Source of the DNA: an uncultured Bacteroides sp.
GTDB taxonomy: Bacteria > Bacteroidota > Bacteroidia > Bacteroidales > Bacteroidaceae
Assembly (NCBI GenBank): GCA_947646015.1
Contig: CANSEY010000017.1
Span: 19,295 to 83,294, forward strand
Direction of reading: 5' to 3'
Length of the DNA stretch: 64,000 nucleotides
In this document: piece after piece, positions 35,062-44,559 of the stretch
Layout of the letters: the number at the start of each line of letters is the position of its first letter
Position numbering within the stretch: position 1 is the first letter of the stretch
Made by a program: the position numbers and the translations under genes
The notes under the pieces: model-generated
Database searches by the model: none
Told to the model about the DNA's origin: nothing
The model's input: only the letters and a program-made list of their open reading frames with translations

Positions 35062-36285
35062 TTATTGTTTCAATTTCCCAATGATAAGAATGTCATTATC
35101 ATTCTCGTGCAGACTATTTCGTAAATCGGTGGCCCGTTTACGTACGTCAGGCTCCAAATCTGTTTGGGTAAGAACTTTATCTAAAGCATCCATCAGTTCA
35201 AGAGGATCATAAGAGATACAGACATAACCATTCTTCATAGCTAAAAAAAGATAAGATAAACCTAAAAGAGGATCAGTAAAACGATCAATGCGCCGTACAT
35301 TGCCATCCTTTTTCGAAACGCAAACATTAAAGGCTGGTAAACGAACAGAAGAAACACTTGAGGAAAGATCATTAGGATATAAAGTGACTTGCGCCCAATA
35401 ACTCCTTGAAGTTTCATATAAAACAGTACAAGCACTTTGATTTTCAGAAGCAACATGATCTATTGTAAAGCGTGGAGTTATTATATTCTTTACTGCATCA
35501 TAGTGATACAAAGTATCAGGGCGAGTACGCAACATGGGGTCTTCAAAAATAGAAAAAGAAATCGCATCCACATTCCGACATGCCACTAAGCCATTACTGT
35601 AATCTCCAATTAAACCGTAATGATTTGCAGAAATCCGATGCACGATATCACCCTCCCTATTTTGCACCCAGCACACATTGTTACTAATTTCAAAATTGGA
35701 GTTCTCATTCTCAGAAAATGGCAACCCCACTACAGTTACATGCTTTTTATCATGATCCATCCAAATACAAGGCTTATGTACTATTTCCTTGAAATGGATA
35801 GCTTCATCTGACAGATAATTCCCCTTCAGGTCATAAGTAAGTATTTTATTTGCTCTTCCCGGACCTAAGTAAATACGTTTTTGTTTTTCATCTATCATAC
35901 AGAAATGTATCGTTTTGTACTCTCCAGGGCCCTGTCCTATACCACCAATATCCGCCACGTATTGACCTTTACGCGTAAACAACTTAATAGGAGATATAGC
36001 GTCTGGATTCAGCAAGATATAATTATCTGATGCAAAGATCCCAAATGGATAGGTTTTAATAAGTGCCTCATCCCTATTCTCTAATTTAATGACTTCATAT
36101 GACTCCACTAAATCACTCAAAGACATCACTGTCCCTTCTGCTTTCTCTATTATACGCAAATCAACAGAACGAAAGGCGGAATCTTCTATTATATCCCCCT
36201 CTTTGGGTACAGATGAAGAACAGGAAGCAGACATCGCAACCGAAAAAAGAAAAAGAAACGAATAAAAAGAACGTCTTGTCTCCAT
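35062..36285 (-). CDS. Six-bladed beta-propeller lipoprotein 5
   Basis: 407 residues. Signal peptide METRRSFYSFLFLFSVAMSA with lipobox ASC. Family landmarks are SDLVESYEVIKLENRDEALI, TRKGQYVADIGGIGQGPGEY and the tail NSLHENDNDILIIGKLKQ. It aligns without gaps to propeller 4 over most of its length, including ALDKVLTQTDLEPDVRKRAT against ALDKVLAQTDLKPEIRKRAT. It is separated from copy 4 by about 270 bp that include the operator of copy 4 and a propeller remnant, so the two are transcribed independently. Lipoprotein location and the beta-propeller fold are well supported; ligand unknown. Confidence 0.85.
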   Translation of the reverse strand: METRRSFYSFLFLFSVAMSASCSSSVPKEGDIIEDSAFRSVDLRIIEKAEGTVMSLSDLVESYEVIKLENRDEALIKTYPFGIFASDNYILLNPDAISPIKLFTRKGQYVADIGGIGQGPGEYKTIHFCMIDEKQKRIYLGPGRANKILTYDLKGNYLSDEAIHFKEIVHKPCIWMDHDKKHVTVVGLPFSENENSNFEISNNVCWVQNREGDIVHRISANHYGLIGDYSNGLVACRNVDAISFSIFEDPMLRTRPDTLYHYDAVKNIITPRFTIDHVASENQSACTVLYETSRSYWAQVTLYPNDLSSSVSSVRLPAFNVCVSKKDGNVRRIDRFTDPLLGLSYLFLAMKNGYVCISYDPLELMDALDKVLTQTDLEPDVRKRATDLRNSLHENDNDILIIGKLKQ

Positions 36286-36647
36286 ATAAAATAGATTTTA
36301 GTTTAAAGCAAAATGCATACTGTTCAAAAAGTATATCGCAATGTACGAACAATTCGTAGAATATCATTTTTTCAGGGATATGTTTATTAGCACTATTAAC
36401 AAAATTACCAAAAAGCAAATGGTTCTTCAGAAGTATTAGTAATCAATTATAATGCTTACATTCAGGAATCTTTCCAATCAGCATTATCAAGAATATTTTA
36501 TTTCCATATATAAGAGATGCTATCTATCACCTATATTTATTGAAGATAGAAACACAATACTAAACTATTTCTCACTTTCATAAGAATCACTCAAAAGTAA
36601 TAAATATGTCCACGTTATAAATGTACGAGTCATCAATACAACGAAAT
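36286..36647. other. Interval upstream of propeller 5
   Basis: About 360 AT-rich bases with the operator-containing 5' region of propeller 5 (to about 36380), whose sequence parallels 34831-34900. Beyond that I see nothing recognisable. Confidence 0.5.
36344..36358. promoter_or_regulatory. Palindromic operator upstream of propeller 5
   Basis: TACGAA-CAA-TTCGTA, 59-73 bp from ATG 36285, followed in minus direction by TACATTGC as the -7-like element. Counterpart of 34847-34861. Confidence 0.65.
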
Positions 36648-36984
36648 CTACTTTTCTTGTTTCGTAATGATAATTGCCTCCTCATATGCGGTATCTATTT
36701 TTTTCTTTATATCATTAATTTTAGGTTCCACGGTATAATCTACACGCCCCCCTACTCGTTGGGTAAGAGTAAAATCAAGATAATAGATTCCTATTCCAGA
36801 ATAGATTGTCCTACCTTCTCCGGGAAATGTAAAAAGTGAAATATTCCCATCTGCTCCTGAAGTGGAATTACCCACAGTTACCGTTCGTGGATTCATCTGT
36901 AGGACCATAGTTGCATATTCAGAAAAACTTCGCGTCCATTCATTGACTAAAACTATGATTCTACCTTTAAAATGTTTTTTTCAT
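36648..36984 (-). pseudogene. S41 family peptidase with an internal deletion
   Basis: Translating from about 36975 to the stop gives GRIIVLVNEWTRSFSEYATM, then GNSTSGADGNISLFTFPGEG and FTLTQRVGGRVDYTVEP. This is the C-terminal part of an S41 (tail-specific, C-terminal processing) serine protease. The nucleophile region would normally be the Ser in the VNExTxSxxE segment. Just upstream, 9-11 nt after the propeller fragment stop, ATGAAAAAAACATTTT looks like an original start codon joined out of frame to this tail. An internal deletion that removed most of the gene explains the arrangement. Confidence 0.75.
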
Positions 36985-36992
36985 CACCAATA

Positions 36993-37274
36993 TTATTTTC
37001 TCAATTTAAGTAATACTAATATGGGATTATCTTCTTCATCAGCATTTACTACAATTGCTCTCAGCTTATCTTGCTTTTTTTTGTTCTGAATATCAGGGTG
37101 GGCAGCAAAATATTCTTCTGTCAGAATCTCTTTCATATCGGAAGGATTCACATATGCAAGCCAATAAGTTCCGCTACTACTCACAGATTGGGGATAAAAA
37201 GGAAGTCCCCCATCAATATCATTCTCAAAACCTTGGGCTAACGGAGTCCCTCTTTCATTCAAACAGATAGTCAT
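36993..37274 (-). pseudogene. C-terminal fragment of a propeller lipoprotein gene
   Basis: About 93 codons with the family hallmark FENDIDGGLPFYPQSVSSSG (compare NDIDGG in copies 2 and 3) and the tail EEDNPILVLLKLRK. No signal peptide and no N-terminal blades; an in-frame stop lies just upstream. The truncation point is within 200 bp of ubb, so whatever event brought in or rearranged that gene may have cut this one. Confidence 0.8.
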
Positions 37275-37424
37275 TGGTATTGAAATATCTCATAATTAAT
37301 ATTTAGCATCACATGTTTTGTCACACTTTTTCAACAGACCCTTCTTAAGGTAAAATAAACACAATTTTGCTAAATAAATCTCAAGGCTACTGTAATATAT
37401 AATAATAAAGAAAAACAGATAACT

Positions 37425-37432
37425 TATATTTG
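37425..37432 (+). promoter_or_regulatory. Predicted -7 element of ubb
   Basis: TATATTTG, a perfect match to TAnnTTTG, 30 bp before the ATG. A good TTTG at -33 is not visible, so the promoter is only half supported. Confidence 0.5.
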
Positions 37433-37461
37433 TCCCATATTATTTTTAAATATAAAAACAA

Positions 37462-37773
37462 ATGAGATTTATTAAACAAGTACTTTTGACTATAACATTA
37501 TGTAACATAATGTTATTTGCATTGCCATCTACTGTAAATGCAATGCAAGTTTTTATAAAAAACAGATATGGCTGGACCATAACATTAGAGGTATCACCTA
37601 CTGATACTGTAGAAAACGTAAAACAAAAAATTCAGGATAAAGAAGGTTTTCCACCTGATAAAATAAGGCTTATATATGGAGGAAAACAAATGGAAGATGG
37701 ACGAACTTTAGCAGATTATAATGTTCAAAAAGACTCAACTATATTAATTTGCATAAGAGATGTCGACTGTTAA
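37462..37773 (+). CDS. ubb: Secreted ubiquitin homologue BfUbb
   Basis: 103 residues: a 27-residue signal peptide (ending PSTVNA) and a 76-residue mature part exactly as long as eukaryotic ubiquitin. It keeps M1-Q2, [14 protein letters not shown] (Ile44), [18 protein letters not shown], and the lysines at 6, 27, 29, 33, 48 and 63. Changes: Lys11 to Trp, Leu8 to Arg, Val70 to Cys, and a C-terminus RDVDC in place of RLRGG, so it lacks the Gly-Gly needed for conjugation. B. fragilis is known to carry this gene, considered a transfer from a eukaryote. It has been reported as a secreted factor active in competition between strains. It is in plus orientation against its neighbours. Confidence 0.97.
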   Translation: MRFIKQVLLTITLCNIMLFALPSTVNAMQVFIKNRYGWTITLEVSPTDTVENVKQKIQDKEGFPPDKIRLIYGGKQMEDGRTLADYNVQKDSTILICIRDVDC

Positions 37774-37879
37774 CACTAAGAAAGAAAATATAAAAAAGCA
37801 TGTCATTATTAACAACATTAATTTTTACAGACTATAAAAATTAACTTTAAGATATATGACACCGTTCTAAATTACGCAT

Positions 37880-37918
37880 AAATAGAAAACTACAATTTCG
37901 TCTTGTGGTTTTCTATTT
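37880..37918 (+). terminator. Hairpin about 105 bp downstream of ubb
   Basis: AAATAGAAAACTACAA (37880-37895) pairs with TTGTGGTTTTCTATTT (37903-37918): 16 bp, one G-T wobble, 7-nt loop. The 3' arm is T-rich, although no long T run follows. Probable ubb terminator. Confidence 0.6.
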
Positions 37919-38016
37919 GCTTTACAACTCCCATTTATAGTATCATACAGACACGGTATTAACAGGACATTCTGTCGATCATTAATATGAGACACAATTT
38001 TTCCAATAGCGTGTTT

Positions 38017-38043
38017 AACTGAAAACTTCGTTTTCGGTTTTTA
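38017..38043 (+). terminator. Intrinsic terminator downstream of ubb
   Basis: AACTGAAAAC-TTC-GTTTTCGGTT followed by further T residues; compact stem with one T-G wobble and a U-rich tail on the plus strand. It could be the distal terminator of ubb or that of a short RNA. Confidence 0.6.
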
Positions 38044-39250
38044 CATCACTTTTCTATAGAAACAAACTCACATTTTACAAACCGATAAATAGGCATATTA
38101 TAGGCTAAATGTTTTTTTCGTAAAACTCTAAGTTAATCTTATTATCAACATACTTTATTCTGACCTTTACCTAATATAATCAGAGAACTTTAGAAGTATA
38201 TTTATTTCGGTAAACACATAGGTATTTTCTTAGATTCTGTTTTTCAATACTCCATTTTACAGAGAAAAAAGTAGATATTTCATATCTAGTATAAAATTCA
38301 CAGTCCGCATTGTTAGCATTGATAAAATTTACCTTTAAAGTTCTTATTTTCCATCTATTTCTGCACAGGCAGACACTCTCTCTCAGAGGTGTTTTTATTG
38401 AAAAGTTTGAAATGGGAAACATTCAATAAAAAAATTGTATTTATTGACCTTAGCACAAAACTTCACTCTTTTACTTTTTTATAGAATGGATATAATACCT
38501 GTTCACACTTGCTATACGGTCACTTATCTTAAAGTCATTAAATAAGAGGTTTCTCTAAAATAGCTGGAGTTATTTTGTTTTCAGTATATTGATACATGAA
38601 AGCTTCTGCTTAATTTTTTTGCAATAAACCGGATAGACACGCTTCAACATTGTCATATCTGTTTAATATACAGCAGATATAGAGCACCACACTATTCAAA
38701 ATATAATGACGTAACTACTCCTGATAATTCTTACAGCAATTTATTGTCTACAAAGAAACACATACGATCTTATAGCAAATGACGATGGTCGTATATAACT
38801 TATTCGATAAATAGGGACACCAATGTATACCCCAAATATCTTAGAAAGACTATAATATCTATTTTATACGTCACAGAGAAAAACGCAAAGAAAAAATGAG
38901 AATGTCCCAATTTCATCATATTGAAAAATCTTTTATTTTTTCTCATTAAGTCGAACTCAGCAAGGTATAAACTAACTTTATTCCGAAAATATACTATATA
39001 TCTAATCTCTATCCTTTTAAAGTCTATTTCCATCGTTTTGCCATTCCCTTTTATTTAAGCAGAAATAAATTAGGAATACAAAAGCCAACTAATCCATAGT
39101 AGATTAATTGGCCTAATTCATTTTATTTTCGGGAATTATTAATTCATCAAAACAACAAAAAAGACAAAAAATAGAATAAACTCATCTATATAAAAGAAAC
39201 AGAATGCAGTCGACGTAATACTTATTCTGATAAGTACAGAAGAATGATAA

Positions 39251-41128
39251 TTACCGGAAAAGCTTATCGATCTCTTCTTCTTTTATGGTAGTCAACACCA
39301 CGCGTCCGTCCGGCGTATAGTTGGGTGAAGGACAGGCAAACAGATTATCGACCAAACTGACCATCTCTTCGTTGCTCAGCACCTGCCCATAGACAATGGC
39401 AGCCGCACGGGCAAGAGTCAACGCAAGGATATCCTGAATTTCTTCTTTGACATCATTGCCTTTCTCCATAGCGGTGTGCAGCATGCTACGTACCAAATCG
39501 ACCGGATTCAGCCCGTCGATGCCTGAAGGTACTCCGTTAATGGCATAGCTGCCGCCACCAAGATCACTGAGATCAAAGCCCACTGCGGATAAATCGTCCA
39601 TGATACTTTGCAACACAGCCGCCTCGGAAGCCGGAAGTTGCAGGATTTCCGGGAAAAGAACACCTTGTGAGAATCCCTGCTTCTGCTGAATCTGGGCACG
39701 ATAACGGTCAAAGAGCACACGGATATGTGCGCGATGCTGATCGATCAACATCAATCCGGACTTCACGGACGTAAGGATGAAGCGCCCTTTGAACTGCAAA
39801 TGCTGCGTACCTTTTTCAATCACGGCCGGCTCACCGGCATAAAGAGTTTCGGGAGCCGCTGTAGCAATGCTCTCTTCTTCGATCACCGCAAACTCTTCCG
39901 ATTCAGGATCGGAGTCGGAGAAAGGCTGATTCATCTTACTGGCTTTCTCAAGACCGCCATACAAATCTTCCCAGTCCACTTTCGGACGGGAGTAGTTGCC
40001 TCCACCGGAAGAAGAGGAGGGCTTGAACGGGTTGAAATCGGAATTGAAATGTACCTTAGGCGGCGCGGGAGGCAGATTCTGCTCAAAAGCAGGAATATCG
40101 GGCATGTCCTCCGTGTCGAAATCGATAGAAGGGACAGCATTGAACTTGCCCAATGACTCCTTGATCGAAGCAGAAAGAATCTGCCAGATAGCCTGCTCGT
40201 TTTCAAATTTGATCTCTGTTTTGGTAGGATGGATATTCACATCGATGTTGGCAGGATCGACTTCAAAGTAAATGAAATAAGAAATCTGTTCGCCTGCGGG
40301 AATCAACTGTTCGTAAGCATCCATCACTGCCTTATGGAAATAAGGATGACGCATATAGCGCCCGTTCACAAAGAAATACTGATGGGCGCCTTTCTTACGG
40401 GCTGTTTCGGGTTTGGCTACATAACCCGAAACTTTCACCATTGTAGTGTTGACTTCTACACTGAGCAGTTGTTGGTTAAGTTTCTTGCCAAAAACAGAAA
40501 GAATACGTTGCCGCAAATGGCAAGCGGGAAGATTGAACAGTTCGGAGTCATTGCTATACAGTGAAAAAGCAACCTCAGGATGTACCAGGGCAATACGTTC
40601 AAATTCGGCCAGAATATTACTGAGCTCGGTGGAGTTAGCCTTCAGAAACTTACGCCGGGCAGGAATATTGAAAAAGAGATTCTTAATAGAAAAATTGCTT
40701 CCTTTGGGACAAGACACCGCTTCCTGACTCTCCACTTTGGAACCCGCAATGATAATCTTGGTTCCCAGCTCTTCGGATTCGGGACGTGTCTTCAGCTCGA
40801 CCTGAGCAACGGCGGCAATGGAAGCCAATGCTTCACCGCGAAACCCCATCGTGCGAAGAGCAAACAGATCGGATGCTTCACGGATCTTTGAAGTGGCATG
40901 CCGCTCGAAAGAGAGGCGTGCATCGGTTTCGGACATTCCCTTACCGTCATCAATCACCTGTATACAGGTTTTACCTGCATCGGTGACCAACACATGAATA
41001 TTCTGCGCCTCAGCATCAATGGCATTTTCGACTAACTCTTTGATGACAGATGCCGGACGTTGTATCACCTCTCCGGCAGCTATCTGGTTGGCAACCGAAT
41101 CGGGTAATAAATGAATGATATCGCTCAT
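39251..41128 (-). CDS. mutL: DNA mismatch repair protein MutL
   Basis: 625 residues. The N-terminal GHKL ATPase (about 1-330) has [27 protein letters not shown] and [17 protein letters not shown] Ser/Pro-rich linker (about 340-430) joins the C-terminal dimerisation domain (about 440-625) with [18 protein letters not shown]. MutL couples MutS mismatch recognition to downstream repair. The metal motif DQHA(X)2E(X)4E of endonuclease-type MutL proteins is not kept here (DQHRAHIR...), and the CPHGRP element appears as [12 protein letters not shown]. It is the last gene of the PPIase/OstA transcript (36 nt after the small membrane protein). Confidence 0.96.
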   Translation of the reverse strand: MSDIIHLLPDSVANQIAAGEVIQRPASVIKELVENAIDAEAQNIHVLVTDAGKTCIQVIDDGKGMSETDARLSFERHATSKIREASDLFALRTMGFRGEALASIAAVAQVELKTRPESEELGTKIIIAGSKVESQEAVSCPKGSNFSIKNLFFNIPARRKFLKANSTELSNILAEFERIALVHPEVAFSLYSNDSELFNLPACHLRQRILSVFGKKLNQQLLSVEVNTTMVKVSGYVAKPETARKKGAHQYFFVNGRYMRHPYFHKAVMDAYEQLIPAGEQISYFIYFEVDPANIDVNIHPTKTEIKFENEQAIWQILSASIKESLGKFNAVPSIDFDTEDMPDIPAFEQNLPPAPPKVHFNSDFNPFKPSSSSGGGNYSRPKVDWEDLYGGLEKASKMNQPFSDSDPESEEFAVIEEESIATAAPETLYAGEPAVIEKGTQHLQFKGRFILTSVKSGLMLIDQHRAHIRVLFDRYRAQIQQKQGFSQGVLFPEILQLPASEAAVLQSIMDDLSAVGFDLSDLGGGSYAINGVPSGIDGLNPVDLVRSMLHTAMEKGNDVKEEIQDILALTLARAAAIVYGQVLSNEEMVSLVDNLFACPSPNYTPDGRVVLTTIKEEEIDKLFR

Positions 41129-41164
41129 AATAGATTTAGCTTTGACTGTTTTAGTTTATAGGAC

Positions 41165-41461
41165 TTAGAAAGACCAACTGCCGGTCTGCAAATAATGCCA
41201 CAGAAAAATAAGCAGGGCAATGATAGCCAGAATTACTCCCAAATGGGCGGGTTTACGTCCGCTCTCTTTACGACGCTTCAGGTGTGTGGTACCTTCGATA
41301 AACTTCCCGCGAATATCTTCGGGAGAAAATTCTTTCTCGGGCAATATTCCCAGATCACGCTTGGCATCTTCTTCCATTTTTGCCAGTTTTTCTTTCCTCT
41401 CGTCCACATAGATATATTGATGATTAAATCCACGCGGCTTTCGTACATTGAACATTCCCAT
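41165..41461 (-). CDS. Small conserved membrane protein
   Basis: 98 residues. The N-terminus is basic (MGMFNVRKPRGFNHQYIYVD) with a charged helical middle (DERKEKLAKMEEDAKRDLGI). One membrane helix closes the protein (about 73-90, LGVILAIIALLIFLWHYL). It is always expected between the OstA-like gene and mutL in Bacteroides, judging by the tight spacing here (2 nt after the upstream stop). No known domain is recognised. N-in topology with a cytoplasmic charged tail is predicted. Confidence 0.8.
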   Translation of the reverse strand: MGMFNVRKPRGFNHQYIYVDERKEKLAKMEEDAKRDLGILPEKEFSPEDIRGKFIEGTTHLKRRKESGRKPAHLGVILAIIALLIFLWHYLQTGSWSF

Positions 41462-41463
41462 AG

Positions 41464-43167
41464 CTATTTCATATTAATTATTTCACGTTTCGGACCACTA
41501 ATAGCTTTACGTTCGGTTTTACGCAAAGCCTCACCGGCCTTTTTCCCTCTCCAGTTGAAAATGTCTTCTTTACTTAAAGGACGGACATAATCAAACCAAC
41601 TAAAGGTGGGCAGTTTCATTTTGTCGGGCGGAATCTGATTCATCGGATAAAGTGTACCATTCGACTTTGGACTCATTACCATTCTCTCCATTTTCCGATC
41701 CTTAAGATACATATTTAGCAAACTGGTTTCGGATGTGTTCATGCCAATCATCGTACTATCTTGCTCCTGAGGATAATAAACTACCAGGACATTTCCTATC
41801 ACATCTACCTTGCGAGCTTCACCTTCGGCAAAGTAAGCCTTGATCTCTTTTCCCGAAATCTGATTAAAATGAATGGAGTCTTTCTGTTCTACCGTAAGTG
41901 CCTGATTGATGATATGGGCCCAATCAATCGTACTGTCATTCATATAGACCTTAATCTCTTCACCCAACAGTTGTTGCCCTTCGTTCCAAAGAATAGGATC
42001 GCGATACATAGTAAGGCAGGAATCTTTCGTATTGAAAACCAAAGAGTCGCAAACACCCTGCAAATCGATGCTGTACATACGCACTTTGTGGAAAGCACGC
42101 ATCTCACGGAAAAGAGAATCTGTGTCAAGATTATAGCTATTCATCAGTAATGTATCGGCATGCATGAAAAGACTGTCGCCACGCGAATAATCCACAGCCA
42201 CGGCACGCTTGGTGGCGAGGGCATTCTGCTTCAGCTCGTCATAATAACAATAATCGCCGGTAAGCATGTTCTTATTCACCGTATCATTCATCTGCACATT
42301 ATCGAACGCTTCGCCATAGCCGGCTTTACGGTCATAGAAAAGGCTGTCTCCGGTCAATCGCTTGCCATCATTGGTCAGTACTGAGCGATCCAGCAGCTCG
42401 GCTTGTCCGGAAACCGTATTGTAAATGCCACGTTCGGAGTAGATGTGATTTTGTTCACTGACAATATCAGAGGGTCCCAGGATGGTGGCAATCTTCGTAT
42501 CCGTGCTATACTTCAGGGTATCGGAAGTCAGTACAAAACGGGGATTAACAAGCTTGACGTCGTGATTGAAAACGGATAGTTTGGTGGCGGGACTGTATTC
42601 GCCCCAATCAGAAGTCAGCACGTTTTCTTCATCCATCAAGGTGCCTCCATCAAAATAATAGCCCAAATTGTACAAACGGTCATAATTCAGACTATCTGTC
42701 AACAGGGTAGTATTCCGGTTGATCATTTTTACATTCTCACGAAGCTGCGCTATCTGGGTCATGCCGTCATAAAACAGATAATCACCATAGATGAAAAGGG
42801 TATCCCCCTGCTCCATACGTACATTACTGAATGCTTCGAAAGAATTGGTTTTCTCGTAAATCAAGGCACTGTCACAATACATGTACATGCTGTCATGACG
42901 CAACTTGACCGAACCGATCAGCACCTGAACATCGGGGCGGGCCAACTTATCGGCCTGTCCCTGATCGGCATGAAGCAAGTCGACACGTGTTTTCTTTTTA
43001 CCCTGTGCCTTTTCCGGTTCAACTTTCTGCTCCGGCTGCGCTTTCTTGTCATGCTGAGGTTTCTTGTCCTGAGCCATCAGAAAACATACAGCAAGCAGGC
43101 ATAGAGTACCCGCTAAGAGAAATCTATGCCTGCCTTGGAATTTATTTTCTTTATTGAATCTAAACAT
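41464..43167 (-). CDS. OstA/LptA-like periplasmic protein
   Basis: 567 residues with a signal sequence or N-terminal anchor (FLLAGTLCLLAVCFLMA). A long run of OstA-type beta-jellyroll repeats follows, each built as (x)LxxDxLxYD or the like: LRHDSMYMYCDSALIYEKTN, DTLFIYGDYLFYDG, NTTLLTDSLNYDRLYNLGYY, GKRLTGDSLFYDRKAGYGEA. These bind lipid A in LptA/LptD and form a bridge across the periplasm. It probably carries LPS to the outer membrane. Here it is co-transcribed with envelope PPIases, in line with a role in outer-membrane assembly. Confidence 0.88.
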   Translation of the reverse strand: MFRFNKENKFQGRHRFLLAGTLCLLAVCFLMAQDKKPQHDKKAQPEQKVEPEKAQGKKKTRVDLLHADQGQADKLARPDVQVLIGSVKLRHDSMYMYCDSALIYEKTNSFEAFSNVRMEQGDTLFIYGDYLFYDGMTQIAQLRENVKMINRNTTLLTDSLNYDRLYNLGYYFDGGTLMDEENVLTSDWGEYSPATKLSVFNHDVKLVNPRFVLTSDTLKYSTDTKIATILGPSDIVSEQNHIYSERGIYNTVSGQAELLDRSVLTNDGKRLTGDSLFYDRKAGYGEAFDNVQMNDTVNKNMLTGDYCYYDELKQNALATKRAVAVDYSRGDSLFMHADTLLMNSYNLDTDSLFREMRAFHKVRMYSIDLQGVCDSLVFNTKDSCLTMYRDPILWNEGQQLLGEEIKVYMNDSTIDWAHIINQALTVEQKDSIHFNQISGKEIKAYFAEGEARKVDVIGNVLVVYYPQEQDSTMIGMNTSETSLLNMYLKDRKMERMVMSPKSNGTLYPMNQIPPDKMKLPTFSWFDYVRPLSKEDIFNWRGKKAGEALRKTERKAISGPKREIINMK

Positions 43168-43179
43168 ATCAAAATAGGA

Positions 43180-44550
43180 TCAGTCTTTTTTAATCCACCC
43201 CGGATATTTAAAATCGCAACGCTGCCATGCCGGATTAATACGTACGTATGTATGCTTCTGTTTTTCAACGATCCATTTCTGCAACGCTTCTTCGCGACGC
43301 TTGTCGAGCACGATTTCTTTCAGGTTCTGGTAGTCATCGGTGATCGTGGCTTTATGCCCGTTGATACGTGACTTCAGTTTAACAATGGCACAAACTTCCT
43401 TACCATCTTTAGGATTGACCATCGTAAAAGCTTTGGAAATCTCACCGATATTCATTTTATCCACCACTTTAGCAATCTCCTGCGGCAAATCCTGCATTTC
43501 GAATTTAGCGGTCTGGTTCTGCGGGTTCTGCATCAGACCGTGGTTATTGCGCGTATCTTTGTCCTGAGACAAAGCAGAAGCAGCCTGATCAAACGTAAAC
43601 TTATCGCTACGGATATCGTTGGCAATAGAGTCGAGACGCGCATTGGCTTCATCCAACTCCTTATCCGACACTTTGGGCTTCAACAGGATATGACGGGTGT
43701 TGATACGGTCGCCACGTTTTTCGATCAACTGGATGATATGGAAACCATACTCAGACTCTACGATTTTAGAGATCTTCTTGGTATCCTGCAAGTTGAAAGC
43801 GACATTGGCGTATTCGGGAACCATCTGCCCTTTACCCATAAAACCGGTTTCACCACCTTTGATAGCAGAGCCGCGATCTTCGGAATACAGCAGGGCAAGC
43901 GTAGAGAAATCACTTTCACCCTTATTGATACGGTCGGTGTATTCACGCAAGCGTCTTTTTACATCTTCAATTTCGGCAACAGGTATTTTAGGCTGCTGCG
44001 TAATAATCTGTACTTCTACCTGGGTGGGGACGTAAGGAATACTGTCCTGGGGAAGCTCCTTAAAGTAACGGCGTACTTCCGCCGGAGTCACTTTGATATC
44101 ACCTACCAGTTTCTGCTGCATCCTTTGTACAATCAATCCGTCACGGGCATTCTCGCGCATGGCTTCACGAATCTGTGTAGAGGTCTTATTAAACTCTGCT
44201 TCCATTCTTTCTCTGCTACCCAAAGCCTGAATATAATTACTGATCTGATAGTCGACACGCTGTATGACTTCTGCCTCGGGCACTTCAATACTGTCGAGCA
44301 CAGCCTGGTGCATATAAAGTTTCTGTACGGCCAACTCTTCGGGAATCACACAATAAGGATCACCATCAAACTTACGCCCTTCATACAAAGCGGCCAGTCG
44401 TGCTTCTTCCACATCGGACTTCAGGATAGCTTCGTCGCCAATGACCCAAACCACTTCGTCAATCACATTGTCCTGTGCATAGGATGCCACGTTAGCAACC
44501 AGTGCCAGGGCAAACATAACAACAAACTTAAAGTTCACAAACTTCTTCAT
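43180..44550 (-). CDS. SurA-like peptidylprolyl isomerase
   Basis: 456 residues, signal peptide ending VASYA. The N-terminal chaperone part (VIDEVVWVIGDEAILKSDVE) has the SurA pattern. Two parvulin domains follow: VEVQIITQQPKIPVAEIEDV with SDFSTLALLYSEDRGSAIKG and GETGFMGKGQM (about 175-275), and TRHILLKPKVSDKELDEANA with KFTFDQAASALSQDKDT (about 285-385). Such proteins fold outer-membrane proteins in the periplasm. It follows the lipoprotein PPIase by 9 nt and precedes the OstA-like gene by 12, giving an envelope-biogenesis operon. Confidence 0.92.
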   Translation of the reverse strand: MKKFVNFKFVVMFALALVANVASYAQDNVIDEVVWVIGDEAILKSDVEEARLAALYEGRKFDGDPYCVIPEELAVQKLYMHQAVLDSIEVPEAEVIQRVDYQISNYIQALGSRERMEAEFNKTSTQIREAMRENARDGLIVQRMQQKLVGDIKVTPAEVRRYFKELPQDSIPYVPTQVEVQIITQQPKIPVAEIEDVKRRLREYTDRINKGESDFSTLALLYSEDRGSAIKGGETGFMGKGQMVPEYANVAFNLQDTKKISKIVESEYGFHIIQLIEKRGDRINTRHILLKPKVSDKELDEANARLDSIANDIRSDKFTFDQAASALSQDKDTRNNHGLMQNPQNQTAKFEMQDLPQEIAKVVDKMNIGEISKAFTMVNPKDGKEVCAIVKLKSRINGHKATITDDYQNLKEIVLDKRREEALQKWIVEKQKHTYVRINPAWQRCDFKYPGWIKKD

Positions 44551-44559
44551 TCTGTGTAT

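Larger units (their letters stand above)
37774..39250. other. AT-rich interval without convincing genes
   Basis: About 1.4 kb, markedly AT-rich, flanking ubb. Two hairpins lie near its left end (described separately). Short open frames on the minus strand (38180-38422, 38800-39033) have low-complexity, AT-driven composition and no recognisable domain. I see no tRNA, insertion sequence or attachment site. It could be decayed foreign sequence that came with ubb. Confidence 0.5.

Noticed and set aside
38180-39033. Two short minus-strand open frames in the AT-rich island
   Set aside because: Length and composition are what AT-rich noncoding DNA gives by chance; no homology that I recognise.
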